A DNA stretch of 7,662 nt from the NCBI GenBank assembly GCA_002414205.1, contig DHYQ01000097.1, forward strand, positions 1 to 7,662. The letters run 5' to 3'. The notes under the pieces are model-generated. The model had not been told where the DNA came from. It was given only the letters and a program-made list of their open reading frames with translations, and searched no databases. Made by a program: the position numbers and the translations under genes. Below are positions 1 through 6,703 of this stretch, piece after piece (positions within the stretch are counted from its first letter, which is position 1; every line of letters starts with the position of its first letter). The stretch is from Gallionellaceae bacterium UBA5126. Lineage in GTDB: Bacteria > Pseudomonadota > Gammaproteobacteria > Burkholderiales > Gallionellaceae.

Positions 1-818
1 CGGCTGGAGGTTTTGATGTTGCTGCGGGCGTAGTCGAAGCGGTCGGGCAGGCTGAAGGCGATGGGGCGGGCGGGGTCGGTGCTATCGACGGCGCGCAGGG
101 CGAGGTTGCCATGCGGGGCGTTGAAGGTGATGGCGCGGTTCTTCACGCTGCGGCGGCGCAGGCGGAACAGCTCGCCATAGCGTCCGCAGCCGTGTTCGTT
201 GACGTAGAGCAGCGCGCTGTCCTGGCCGTCGCGCACCTCGGTGTCGAAGCAGGCCACGCACACCGGGGTTTCGGTGTCGTCGAAGGGGTTGTCCTCCAGC
301 ACCACGGCGCACACCAGGTGCTGCTTGGGGAAATCGGCGTTGAGGAAGGTTTCCGGGATGATGGCGACGGTGTGGCGGGCGGCGGCAAAGCAGCGCGCCA
401 GCGCCAGTTGGTACAGGTCATCGTGCTGGGCGTAGTAGTCGGCCACGCGCTCGTACACGCCCTTGCGGCGGGCGCTGTGTTTGGCCAGATAGGGCGGGTT
501 GGTGACGATCAGCGCGCCGGGTTGCGACGGGATGTCGCGCAGGCTGTCGTTATGCGGCCAGTGCGACGATTGCAGGTCAAGGCCATGAATCGGCAGGGAA
601 AATTCCGCTTGGCAGACATGCAGCAAATGCCCTTCACCGGCAAACGGGTCGAGAAAACAAGCGGGAGCCGCCGCCGCAATAAATTCGCGCACCGGCGCGG
701 TCAGCCAGTGGGCGCGGGTGGTGAAAAATTGTCCCTTGGCGGTTTTGTGGGTGTCGATCAGTTTGTAGGCGGATTTTTCCCGCGAAATCAGCATCTTGCT
801 GCGATGCGGCTCGCTCAT
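1..818 (-). CDS. Adenine-type DNA methyltransferase, class I SAM-dependent (partial, 3' end off window)
   Basis: The frame is open from the ATG at 818-816 to the left edge, giving 272 residues with no stop; the C-terminus is missing. Seen in the sequence: KGQFFTT at residues 28-34 (a motif X-like start typical of type II adenine methyltransferases), LDPFAGEG at 56-63 (SAM-binding motif I), an acidic HGLDLQ at 78-83 (motif II-like), and TNPPY at 106-110 (catalytic motif IV). In the gamma class of N6-adenine methyltransferases this set implies transfer of a methyl group from SAM to adenine in DNA. The target is unknown. The start overlaps the hpnD stop as ATGA, so translation is probably coupled; a weak GGTGG lies upstream. 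It may be an orphan, belong with a nuclease beyond the left edge, or act as companion to the type IIG enzyme at 2558-4960. The class is fairly sure, the role is inference. Confidence 0.85.
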   Translation of the reverse strand, partial: MSEPHRSKMLISREKSAYKLIDTHKTAKGQFFTTRAHWLTAPVREFIAAAAPACFLDPFAGEGHLLHVCQAEFSLPIHGLDLQSSHWPHNDSLRDIPSQPGALIVTNPPYLAKHSARRKGVYERVADYYAQHDDLYQLALARCFAAARHTVAIIPETFLNADFPKQHLVCAVVLEDNPFDDTETPVCVACFDTEVRDGQDSALLYVNEHGCGRYGELFRLRRRSVKNRAITFNAPHGNLALRAVDSTDPARPIAFSLPDRFDYARSNIKTSS

Positions 819-1651
819 CGGTTTTGCCACCAGGCTTTCAGCGCCAGCCATAATTTGTAGCGCGGCGTCAGTGACATACGCTCGGTCAGCACATGGCAAC
901 CGTCGGCGGCCAGCTCATTCAGCGTGGTGCGGTAAATTGCCGCCATAATCAGCCCGGTGCGCTGCGTGCGGCGATCCACGGCGGGCAGTTGCGCCAGCGC
1001 CTGATCGTAAAAGCGCTGCGCCCGCTCGATTTGAAACGCCATCAGTGCTTGAAAATTCTCGGTTTCGCGGCGATTCATAATATCGGCGGCGGGGACGTTG
1101 AACTGTTCCATCTCATCCATCGGCAGGTAAATGCGGTTGCGGCGCGCATCCTCGCCCACATCGCGGATGATGTTGGTCAGTTGGAAAGCAATGCCTAAAT
1201 CGTGGGCATATTTCAACGTCTGGCGATCCTGATAGCCGAAAATCTGCGCCGACAACAGCCCGACCACCGAGGCCACGCGGTAGCAATACAGTTGCAGCGA
1301 CTTGAAATCCGCATAGCGAACCTGCTCCAAATCCATCGCCATGCCGTCAATCAGCTCCAGAAAATACTCCTCCGCCAGCCCGTATTGCTGCACCACTGGC
1401 ACCAAAGCCTTGCCCACGGGATGCTGCGGCTGACCGTGAAACACCGCCGCCACCTCGCCGCGCCACCATTCCAGCGTGGTGCGCGCCACCCCGGCATCGC
1501 TGCACTCATCCACCACATCATCCACCTCGCGGCAAAACGCATACAACGCCGTCATGGCGCGGCGCTGGTCGGCAGGCAGGAAGAAAAAACTGTAATAAAA
1601 ACTGGAACCGCTGGCAGCGGTCTTGTCCTGGCAGTATTGGTCGGGGGTCAT
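815..1651 (-). CDS. hpnD: Presqualene diphosphate synthase HpnD
   Basis: The product is 278 residues, the usual length for the trans-isoprenyl diphosphate (squalene/phytoene) synthase fold. HpnD condenses two farnesyl diphosphates to presqualene diphosphate, the first step of the bacterial HpnD-HpnC-HpnE route to squalene and hopanoids. Seen in the sequence: first aspartate-rich motif DDVVDE at residues 44-49, signature YCYRVASVVG at 122-131, and second aspartate-rich motif DVGED at 164-168 followed by RNRIYLP. The aspartates bind Mg-diphosphate. The start ATG (1651-1649) overlaps the stop of the upstream BRO-N gene as ATGA, and no good Shine-Dalgarno precedes it, so translation probably depends on coupling. 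The stop overlaps the next methyltransferase start in the same way. The related phytoene synthase CrtB is the main alternative, but the presence of hpnC nearby favours HpnD. No hpnE is visible directly downstream. Confidence 0.93.
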   Translation of the reverse strand: MTPDQYCQDKTAASGSSFYYSFFFLPADQRRAMTALYAFCREVDDVVDECSDAGVARTTLEWWRGEVAAVFHGQPQHPVGKALVPVVQQYGLAEEYFLELIDGMAMDLEQVRYADFKSLQLYCYRVASVVGLLSAQIFGYQDRQTLKYAHDLGIAFQLTNIIRDVGEDARRNRIYLPMDEMEQFNVPAADIMNRRETENFQALMAFQIERAQRFYDQALAQLPAVDRRTQRTGLIMAAIYRTTLNELAADGCHVLTERMSLTPRYKLWLALKAWWQNR

Positions 1652-1662
1652 TTTTTAAGCTG
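1648..1662 (-). repeat. Imperfect direct repeat, copy at downstream end of the RM module
   Basis: Minus-strand CAGCTTAAAAAATGA covers the last codons of the BRO-N gene (IQLKK, stop) and the hpnD start. It resembles the sequence at 4957-4972 where the type IIG gene begins. If the pair is real, the ancestral hpnC-hpnD junction was duplicated at insertion. Chance is not excluded. Confidence 0.35.
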
Positions 1663-2538
1663 GATTTTCTTGATAACTTTGTTTTTAATCGGTTTTTCGG
1701 TAGGCGGTTCGGGCAGGAAATTATCGCGGCTGATCACTGGCTGGCCGCTTTTGGCTTCCAGTTCACGCCGGGCATTGCCCGCAATATTGCCGCCTTCCTG
1801 CGCCGCAATGCGGTTTTCCGGCAAACCTTGCGCATCCTTGCGGCGGGCAATTTCCGTGGTACTGGCTTCGCCCAGCATGGTGAAAATCAACTCCAGATCG
1901 GTCATGTGGTCGCGCAGATTTTTGCCGGTTTTCACCTTGTCCAGGGATTTGAGCTTGCTGTGTTCAGCGGGTGTGACACCGAACGTGGCGCGGGCAATTT
2001 CAGCGGTCAGGATCGAATACTCGCGCCCCTCCTGCACCCCGCGTGCCTTCCATTCATCGGTCAATTCGCCGCGTATGGCAATCGAACGCAGCCGCTTTTC
2101 AATCCACGCCTGCGGATAACCCTTGGCCTGATACAACGCCCGCGCCCGCGCACTCGCCAGCTCCGGGTTCTCGATTTCCTGCACCCGCTCATACCCCACC
2201 TGTGCCAGCCAGCGCTTGAACGGCTCCGCCTTAGGGGAAGTGATGGACTGGATGATGCGGAACAAGCCCTCGGTGTTGGCGCAATTCATGCGTTGAACTC
2301 CGCCCTCGGTTTCAATGCGAAGGGGGGTGACAATTTGTCCCCACCCTTGCGCCAACTCCTTGTCACGCAAACGCATTTTCTTGATGTAGTCCGTCGGATT
2401 GGCACTGTCTGCCAAGATAGACACGACATCCGCGATAGCGAACCACCACGCGTTTTCATGCCAAACGCGGCGGATGGTTTGCTCCTGAAAAATGGCAATG
2501 TGGTTGGTGGGTTCCACCGGTTGGATTGGCTTTGGCAT
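1648..2538 (-). CDS. BRO-N domain, DinD-like protein
   Basis: This 296-residue protein begins with a BRO-N (baculovirus-repeated-ORF N-terminal) domain at about residues 12-115, recognisable from WWFAIADVVSIL, NPTDYIKKM, GGVQRMNCANTEGLFRII and KAEPFKRWL. BRO-N domains bind nucleic acid and occur in phage antirepressors and many mobile elements. The second half (about 120-265) has the layout I recall from the SOS-induced E. coli protein DinD: LRDHMTDLEL at 208-217, then TEI and KDAQG, then GGNIAGNARRELE at 249-261. DinD is reported to take apart RecA filaments; whether this protein does so is inference. A basic tail rich in Lys ends it (282-296). A clear AGGAG sits 7 bases before the ATG. The gene lies 19 bases after the type IIG gene, and its TGA overlaps the hpnD ATG. 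A regulator of restriction, a repair modulator or a phage-derived antirepressor are all possible. Confidence 0.88.
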   Translation of the reverse strand: MPKPIQPVEPTNHIAIFQEQTIRRVWHENAWWFAIADVVSILADSANPTDYIKKMRLRDKELAQGWGQIVTPLRIETEGGVQRMNCANTEGLFRIIQSITSPKAEPFKRWLAQVGYERVQEIENPELASARARALYQAKGYPQAWIEKRLRSIAIRGELTDEWKARGVQEGREYSILTAEIARATFGVTPAEHSKLKSLDKVKTGKNLRDHMTDLELIFTMLGEASTTEIARRKDAQGLPENRIAAQEGGNIAGNARRELEAKSGQPVISRDNFLPEPPTEKPIKNKVIKKIQLKK

Positions 2539-2545
2539 GTTGATG

Positions 2546-2550
2546 CTCCT
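2546..2550 (-). promoter_or_regulatory. Ribosome binding site of the BRO-N gene
   Basis: AGGAG on the minus strand lies 7 bases before the ATG at 2538-2536. It is the only strong Shine-Dalgarno sequence I find in the window and it fixes this start. The gene can therefore be translated independently of the type IIG gene 19 bases upstream, unlike hpnD, which depends on an overlap. Confidence 0.8.
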
Positions 2551-2557
2551 GCGGTGG

Positions 2558-4960
2558 TTATTTCAAAAAGCCCAACTCAAACACCTGCGGTCTTAACTTG
2601 TCGCTCAGTGTTTTATAGGCTTGCTCGAAGGGTGAAAAATCCAGTGGTGGAAAATCGCTGCTTTCATTGCGCTTTTTCAAGGCATTACGGATTTGATACC
2701 AGCCGACATCGGGACGGTTCAGTTTCAGCTCTTCGCGCACGGCGCGCACATCGGTATGGGCGAAATAAGCGCGCCATAATTCGCGCCCGGCATCGAGTAC
2801 CGCAATGGCTTCGGCAGAAAGCGTTTTGTCCGCGAGATACTGCACCATGAAATCGGACTCGAAACGATCCGGCGCATTCACCTCAGCTTCGGTGTACGGG
2901 ATGAAATGGTTTACCAGCGACCATTGCTTGCCGTTCCATTCCAAACCATCCGCGCCCGCCGTGAGATTGCTGCCGTTGAACAGCATCCAGATCAGACAAT
3001 CGGATTTGAATGCGTCGGACAGTGGCGCGGTGGGCTGTAAAAACTGGTCGCGGTCGTTGAGCCAAGTCGGTTTAATGAGACGACGAACTGAGAAAACAAT
3101 TGCGGCTTGCCAGAGATTTTTAACGTTAACAAAAAAGCCATGACCACTGCCATAGGTAGAAGAAAAAATGACAGTTTGCGTTGCGGCATGTTGAGGATCA
3201 TTTACTCCACAATACATATAGGCAATTGCATTTTCAGACCAGTTAATTCCTCTCAAATCCTTGGTTGATGTGGCAGGAGTAATTGCGTTTTTTAATGGTA
3301 TAGACAAGGCTTTGTTTGGCTTGGGCCTCTCAATCCAATTGGTTAATAATTTTTCATTAGGGAAATTACAAAAGATTTTTTCGCCAATTGGTTGCACATC
3401 TTTATCAACTACTTCGGTAATAATTTCAGTAAAGGCATTCTTCTGCTTGGAATTCATATCCGTTTTCCAAATCAGAAAGCCAATTGGAAAATCCCCTTTT
3501 ATTCCATCAAATAATTTACTGTGAATAACAAAGCCACCGAGATATTTTGCATTCCAAACTTGGCGAAATACATTAAGTGTTGGCGCAATAACATATTTCA
3601 ATGTGCTGAACATCGCTAGTGTGGCATTAGGAATTTCTTTTGCAATTCTTGCAATAAACTGAGTATAGAGTTCATTACTTGCTTTCCCATATTCATTCAT
3701 TCCATTGGCAGCAAACTTTGTTTTAGCAACCCCTGTTTTATTTCCAGAGTTTGGGTCAATACCTTTATTATTTGCATTCGTTGCCTCCGCATACGGCGGA
3801 TTGATTAGCACCAAGATCTTCTTGCCTTCGGCTATGGCCTGCCGTAATCCGGCGGGCAGCTTGTTGGTGAGGGTGTAGTCGATCTGGCCGTCGTCGGCGA
3901 TGTCATCGTTGAGGTAGTCATACTGAAAGCGGGTGGCGGCAACGCAGGTCTTGGTGGCTTTCATTACGTCCACGTCGGCTTGATCCAGCGTGCTCATGTA
4001 GATGTTGCGCGGGTTGCTGTGCTTTACCTCCAGATTACCCACGCCGCAGCACATGTCCCAGACGATGTATTCTTTCTGCCAGTTTTTGCCCAGTGTCTCG
4101 GCCAGCTTGTCGTAGGCTTTATCCACCACCGCCAGCGGCGTGTAATACGCGCCTTTGAAGCTGCGCTCATCCAAAGGAATCAAGCTGTCGCGGCGTTCCA
4201 GCAGGTAGTTGCGGTATTCGGCTTTGGGCGGTTTGTGGTAAATCGCCCAAAAGCGGCGATAGCCTTCTTTGTTGCCGAGTTCGTAGAGTTTGCCACCCAA
4301 GCTAAACACCGGCGCGTTGTTTTTGTGCAGCAATTCGGCGGGTAAATTGGCGTGGGTGGAAACCGTGCCGTCGTGCATGATGTCGGCAAAAAACAGCAGG
4401 GCATAATCTTCTTCGTTTACACCTGAGATTTCGCGCCCGATCATTTCTACCCATTTATCAAAGACTTGTTTCAAATTGTCCGGCGTGATCTGGGTGCGGA
4501 TGATGTCGCCGGATTGAATCGCGGCTTTGACGGTGCTGATAAATTCTTCTTCGTTGTCCTTGATTCTGAAGGAGACAAAATGCGTGCCGATATAAGCGGA
4601 GATTTCCGCCAAGGCTTCTTGGGTATATTGGCTGGCGGATTTGCCCCATTTGATGGTTTTCTTTTTCAGAAACGGCAGCACGTCAGCCGTTTTCATCAGC
4701 GCGGCTTTTTCGGTGTCGATCACGGCGAGAAAGGGCGGGATGCTTTCCCCTTTGTCCAATGCCGCCTGAACGTAATGCAGCAATTGCGTGAACATCGCAT
4801 AACTGGAATGTTTGCCGGTGTCCTTGGCCTCAAACCAGATTTCATCGGTGCGAATGTCAATCAGCCCTTTGGTGTAACGCTTTAAACCCAAGGCTTTGAT
4901 GTAAGCATCCTTAACGTCTTCTTCGCTTTTTACGTGTTGGAGTTGAGTGTACAAGCTCAT
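2558..4960 (-). CDS. Type IIG-like fused restriction endonuclease / adenine methyltransferase
   Basis: One 800-residue polypeptide, typical of fused RM enzymes. The N-terminus has a plausible PD-(D/E)XK nuclease core: D35 in LIDI, E44-A45-K46 in IWFEAK, then Q59xxxY63 (QLLHY), a motif seen in RecB- and HsdR-like nucleases. The methyltransferase part follows: FKGAYYTP at 268-275 (motif X), WDMCCGVGNLE at 301-311 (motif I), LDQAD around 325-329 (motif II), and INPPY at 386-390 (catalytic motif IV). Residues from about 500 to 800 should hold the target recognition domain. Such enzymes methylate adenine in their site with SAM and cut nearby when it is unmethylated. The start lies 15 bases after the hpnC stop, without a visible Shine-Dalgarno; the N-terminal sequence supports it. 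About 3100-3790 is strongly AT-rich. It splits the hpnC/hpnD pair, which suggests transfer. Target unknown; cutting activity is predicted. Confidence 0.88.
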   Translation of the reverse strand: MSLYTQLQHVKSEEDVKDAYIKALGLKRYTKGLIDIRTDEIWFEAKDTGKHSSYAMFTQLLHYVQAALDKGESIPPFLAVIDTEKAALMKTADVLPFLKKKTIKWGKSASQYTQEALAEISAYIGTHFVSFRIKDNEEEFISTVKAAIQSGDIIRTQITPDNLKQVFDKWVEMIGREISGVNEEDYALLFFADIMHDGTVSTHANLPAELLHKNNAPVFSLGGKLYELGNKEGYRRFWAIYHKPPKAEYRNYLLERRDSLIPLDERSFKGAYYTPLAVVDKAYDKLAETLGKNWQKEYIVWDMCCGVGNLEVKHSNPRNIYMSTLDQADVDVMKATKTCVAATRFQYDYLNDDIADDGQIDYTLTNKLPAGLRQAIAEGKKILVLINPPYAEATNANNKGIDPNSGNKTGVAKTKFAANGMNEYGKASNELYTQFIARIAKEIPNATLAMFSTLKYVIAPTLNVFRQVWNAKYLGGFVIHSKLFDGIKGDFPIGFLIWKTDMNSKQKNAFTEIITEVVDKDVQPIGEKIFCNFPNEKLLTNWIERPKPNKALSIPLKNAITPATSTKDLRGINWSENAIAYMYCGVNDPQHAATQTVIFSSTYGSGHGFFVNVKNLWQAAIVFSVRRLIKPTWLNDRDQFLQPTAPLSDAFKSDCLIWMLFNGSNLTAGADGLEWNGKQWSLVNHFIPYTEAEVNAPDRFESDFMVQYLADKTLSAEAIAVLDAGRELWRAYFAHTDVRAVREELKLNRPDVGWYQIRNALKKRNESSDFPPLDFSPFEQAYKTLSDKLRPQVFELGFLK
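3100..3790 (-). other. AT-rich segment inside the type IIG gene
   Basis: By hand count GC is 33-37% in the three 60-base rows covering 3301-3480. It is 53% at 4021-4080 and 63% at 2701-2760, in the same gene. The segment encodes about residues 391-620. It begins just after the NPPY motif and ends before the GC-rich last 170 residues. The reading frame is intact throughout. Boundaries are approximate. Likely cause (inference): recombinational replacement of the specificity-setting part of the enzyme. Confidence 0.7.
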
Positions 4961-4972
4961 GGTTTTTAGCTG
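4957..4972 (-). repeat. Imperfect direct repeat, copy at upstream end of the RM module
   Basis: Minus-strand CAGCTAAAAACCATGA spans the hpnC-type IIG junction and includes the type IIG start codon. It resembles CAGCTTAAAAAATGA at the other end of the module (1648-1662), sharing CAGCT, at least five A and ATGA with small length differences. It may mark insertion of the module, but a match this short could be chance. Confidence 0.35.
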
Positions 4973-4975
4973 AAA

Positions 4976-5785
4976 TTAAAACGGCGAGGATTTGGCCAGC
5001 ATAATCAGCCAATCCAGCGGGCGCAATTCCGGGCGGCGGCGGAATACGTCGTAATCGACGGCTTCGATTTTGTCGAGGATGCGCAGGCCACCGGCGATAA
5101 TCATGCGCATTTCCAGGCCGATGCGCCCGGTCAGAATGGTGCCCAGCGGCTTGCCGTACAGCATCAATTCCCGTGCTCGATCTACCTGAAATTGCAGCAA
5201 TTTTCGCCAATTTTCATTGCAATTTTGTTGGCGGATGTCGTCCTCCGTCACGCCAAAGCGCGCCAAGTCGTCCAGCGGCAAATAAATCCGCCCGATGGCG
5301 ATGTCCTTGCTCACGTCCTGCCAGAAGTTAATCAACTGCAAACTGCTGCAAATCGCGTCGGAATAGGCCAGATTGACCGGCGTGGCTTCGCCGTACAAAT
5401 GCAGCAGCAGCGTGCCGACGGGGTTGGCCGAGCGGCGGCAGTAGTCCAGCAACTGCGGGTAATCGGCATAGCGCTTTTGCACCACGTCCTGCGCAAAGGC
5501 ATCCAGCAAATCGTAAAACGGCTGCATGGGAAGCTGGTACTGCTGGATTTCCGGGGCGAGATTTTGGAACAACGCCGTGAGCGGCGGCTGCTGCGCCGCA
5601 ATCCGATCCAACTCCGCCCGATACGCCGCCAGTCCGGCCAAGCGCGCTTCGTCGCTGGCATCGCCCTCATCGGCAATATCATCCGCCCCGCGCGCAAAGT
5701 GATAAATCGCCGACACGGGTTGGCGCAGTCGCTTCGGCATCAACACCGACGCGACGGGGAAATTTTCGTAGTGGTCAACGGACAT
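4976..5785 (-). CDS. hpnC: Hydroxysqualene synthase HpnC
   Basis: The product is 269 residues. HpnC converts presqualene diphosphate, made by HpnD, to hydroxysqualene, which HpnE then reduces to squalene for hopanoid synthesis. The family-typical N-terminus HYENFPVAS at residues 5-13 with MPKRLR at 16-21 distinguishes it from HpnD and CrtB. The first aspartate-rich motif is DDIADE at 35-40, YCRRSANPVG lies at 115-124, and the second motif is FWQDVSKD at 154-161 followed by GRIYLP. These aspartates bind Mg-diphosphate. The ATG lies 5 bases after the prmB stop with no strong Shine-Dalgarno, so coupled translation is likely. Its natural neighbour hpnD is displaced about 3.3 kb downstream by the RM/BRO-N module. 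The pairing with hpnD makes the hopanoid assignment much more likely than a carotenoid one. Confidence 0.94.
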   Translation of the reverse strand: MSVDHYENFPVASVLMPKRLRQPVSAIYHFARGADDIADEGDASDEARLAGLAAYRAELDRIAAQQPPLTALFQNLAPEIQQYQLPMQPFYDLLDAFAQDVVQKRYADYPQLLDYCRRSANPVGTLLLHLYGEATPVNLAYSDAICSSLQLINFWQDVSKDIAIGRIYLPLDDLARFGVTEDDIRQQNCNENWRKLLQFQVDRARELMLYGKPLGTILTGRIGLEMRMIIAGGLRILDKIEAVDYDVFRRRPELRPLDWLIMLAKSSPF

Positions 5786-5790
5786 GCGGC

Positions 5791-6690
5791 TTACAACAAA
5801 TCATTCCGATGCAGCATGAAGACGAATTGGTCGCCCGCGCTGACGTCCAGCCAGGTGAAGGGGAGGTCGGGGTAGGCGGCTTCGAGGGCGTCGCGGTTGT
5901 GGCCGATTTCGACGATGAGGATGCCGTGTTCGGTCAGGTGGTTGGCGGCGTTGGCGAGGATCACGCGGGTGGCGTCCAGGCCGTCTTCGCCGCTGCCCAG
6001 CGACATTTCGGGTTCGTGCAAGTATTCCGCTGGCAGGGCGGCGACCGAGGGCGCATCGACATACGGCGGGTTGCTGATGATGAGGTCGTAGCGCTCGCCG
6101 CCGAGTTGGGCGAACAGGTCGGAGTGAATCAGGCGCAGGCGGTCTTGCAATTGGTAATCGCTGACGTTGCGCTCGGCCACGGCCAGGGCATCCGGCGAGA
6201 GATCAACCGCATCGACCTCGGCGTTGGGGAAGGCATGCGCGGCGAGAATCGCTAGGCAACCGCTGCCGGTGCACAGGTCGAGCACGCGCCCGACGTTTTC
6301 CGGCTCGGCTACCCACGGGCTGAGTTGCTCGCGCAGCAGTTCGGCGATAAAGGAGCGCGGCACGATGACCCGCTCATCGACGTAAAAGCTGAAGTCGCCC
6401 AAAAAGGCTTCGTGGGTCAAGTAGGCGGCGGGGATGCGTTTTTCCACGCGGCGTTGCAGCACGTCGAGCACCTCGGCACATTCGCTGGGGGTGAGATGCG
6501 CGTCCAGAAACGGCGCGAGTTGTTCCAGCGGCAAATGCAGCGTGCGCAGAATCAGGTAGGCGGCTTCGTCGTAGGCTTCGCTGCTGCCGTGGCCGAAAAA
6601 CAGCCCAGCCTGCTGGAAGCGGCTGACGGCAAAGCGCAACCAGTCGCGCACGGTGTGGAGATGTTGCGGGGCTTCGGAGAAATAGGTCAT
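5791..6690 (-). CDS. prmB: 50S ribosomal protein L3 N5-glutamine methyltransferase PrmB
   Basis: The product is 299 residues, normal for PrmB. It methylates the side-chain amide of a glutamine in ribosomal protein L3, using SAM, in the cytoplasm. Seen in the sequence: an N-terminal helical substrate-binding region with AVSRFQQAGLFFGHG at residues 21-35, typical of PrmB rather than PrmC; VPRSFIAELL at 110-119; SAM-binding motif I VLDLCTGSGCLAI at 136-148; acidic VDLS at 162-165; ISNPPYV at 205-211, where NPPY binds the glutamine amide; and EPEMSLGSGEDGLD at 226-239. The start is supported by the family-typical N-terminus, although no clear Shine-Dalgarno precedes it. It follows dapE after an 88-base gap and precedes hpnC by 5 bases. 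PrmC is the only real alternative and fits less well. Confidence 0.95.
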   Translation of the reverse strand: MTYFSEAPQHLHTVRDWLRFAVSRFQQAGLFFGHGSSEAYDEAAYLILRTLHLPLEQLAPFLDAHLTPSECAEVLDVLQRRVEKRIPAAYLTHEAFLGDFSFYVDERVIVPRSFIAELLREQLSPWVAEPENVGRVLDLCTGSGCLAILAAHAFPNAEVDAVDLSPDALAVAERNVSDYQLQDRLRLIHSDLFAQLGGERYDLIISNPPYVDAPSVAALPAEYLHEPEMSLGSGEDGLDATRVILANAANHLTEHGILIVEIGHNRDALEAAYPDLPFTWLDVSAGDQFVFMLHRNDLL

Positions 6691-6703
6691 GGTTTTTCAA
6701 TGG

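Noticed and set aside
111..860. Plus-strand open frame of 249 codons at the left end
   Set aside because: Antisense to a methyltransferase frame with KGQFFTT, FAGEG and NPPY motifs that is open from 818 to the edge.
815..1651. Phytoene synthase (CrtB) for a carotenoid pathway
   Set aside because: The fold is shared, but hpnC on the same strand nearby and the absence of carotenoid genes favour HpnD.
1202..2119. Plus-strand open frame of 305 codons
   Set aside because: Antisense to hpnD and the BRO-N gene; it shows no recognisable motifs and crosses unrelated genes.
1828..2850. Long plus-strand open frame of 340 codons
   Set aside because: It runs antisense across the BRO-N gene and the end of the type IIG gene, both clearly recognised on the minus strand. 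Its translation shows no domain I recognise.
2558..4960. Type I HsdM subunit or BREX PglX
   Set aside because: The N-terminal nuclease motif, single-chain layout, and lack of HsdS, HsdR or other BREX genes nearby fit type IIG better.
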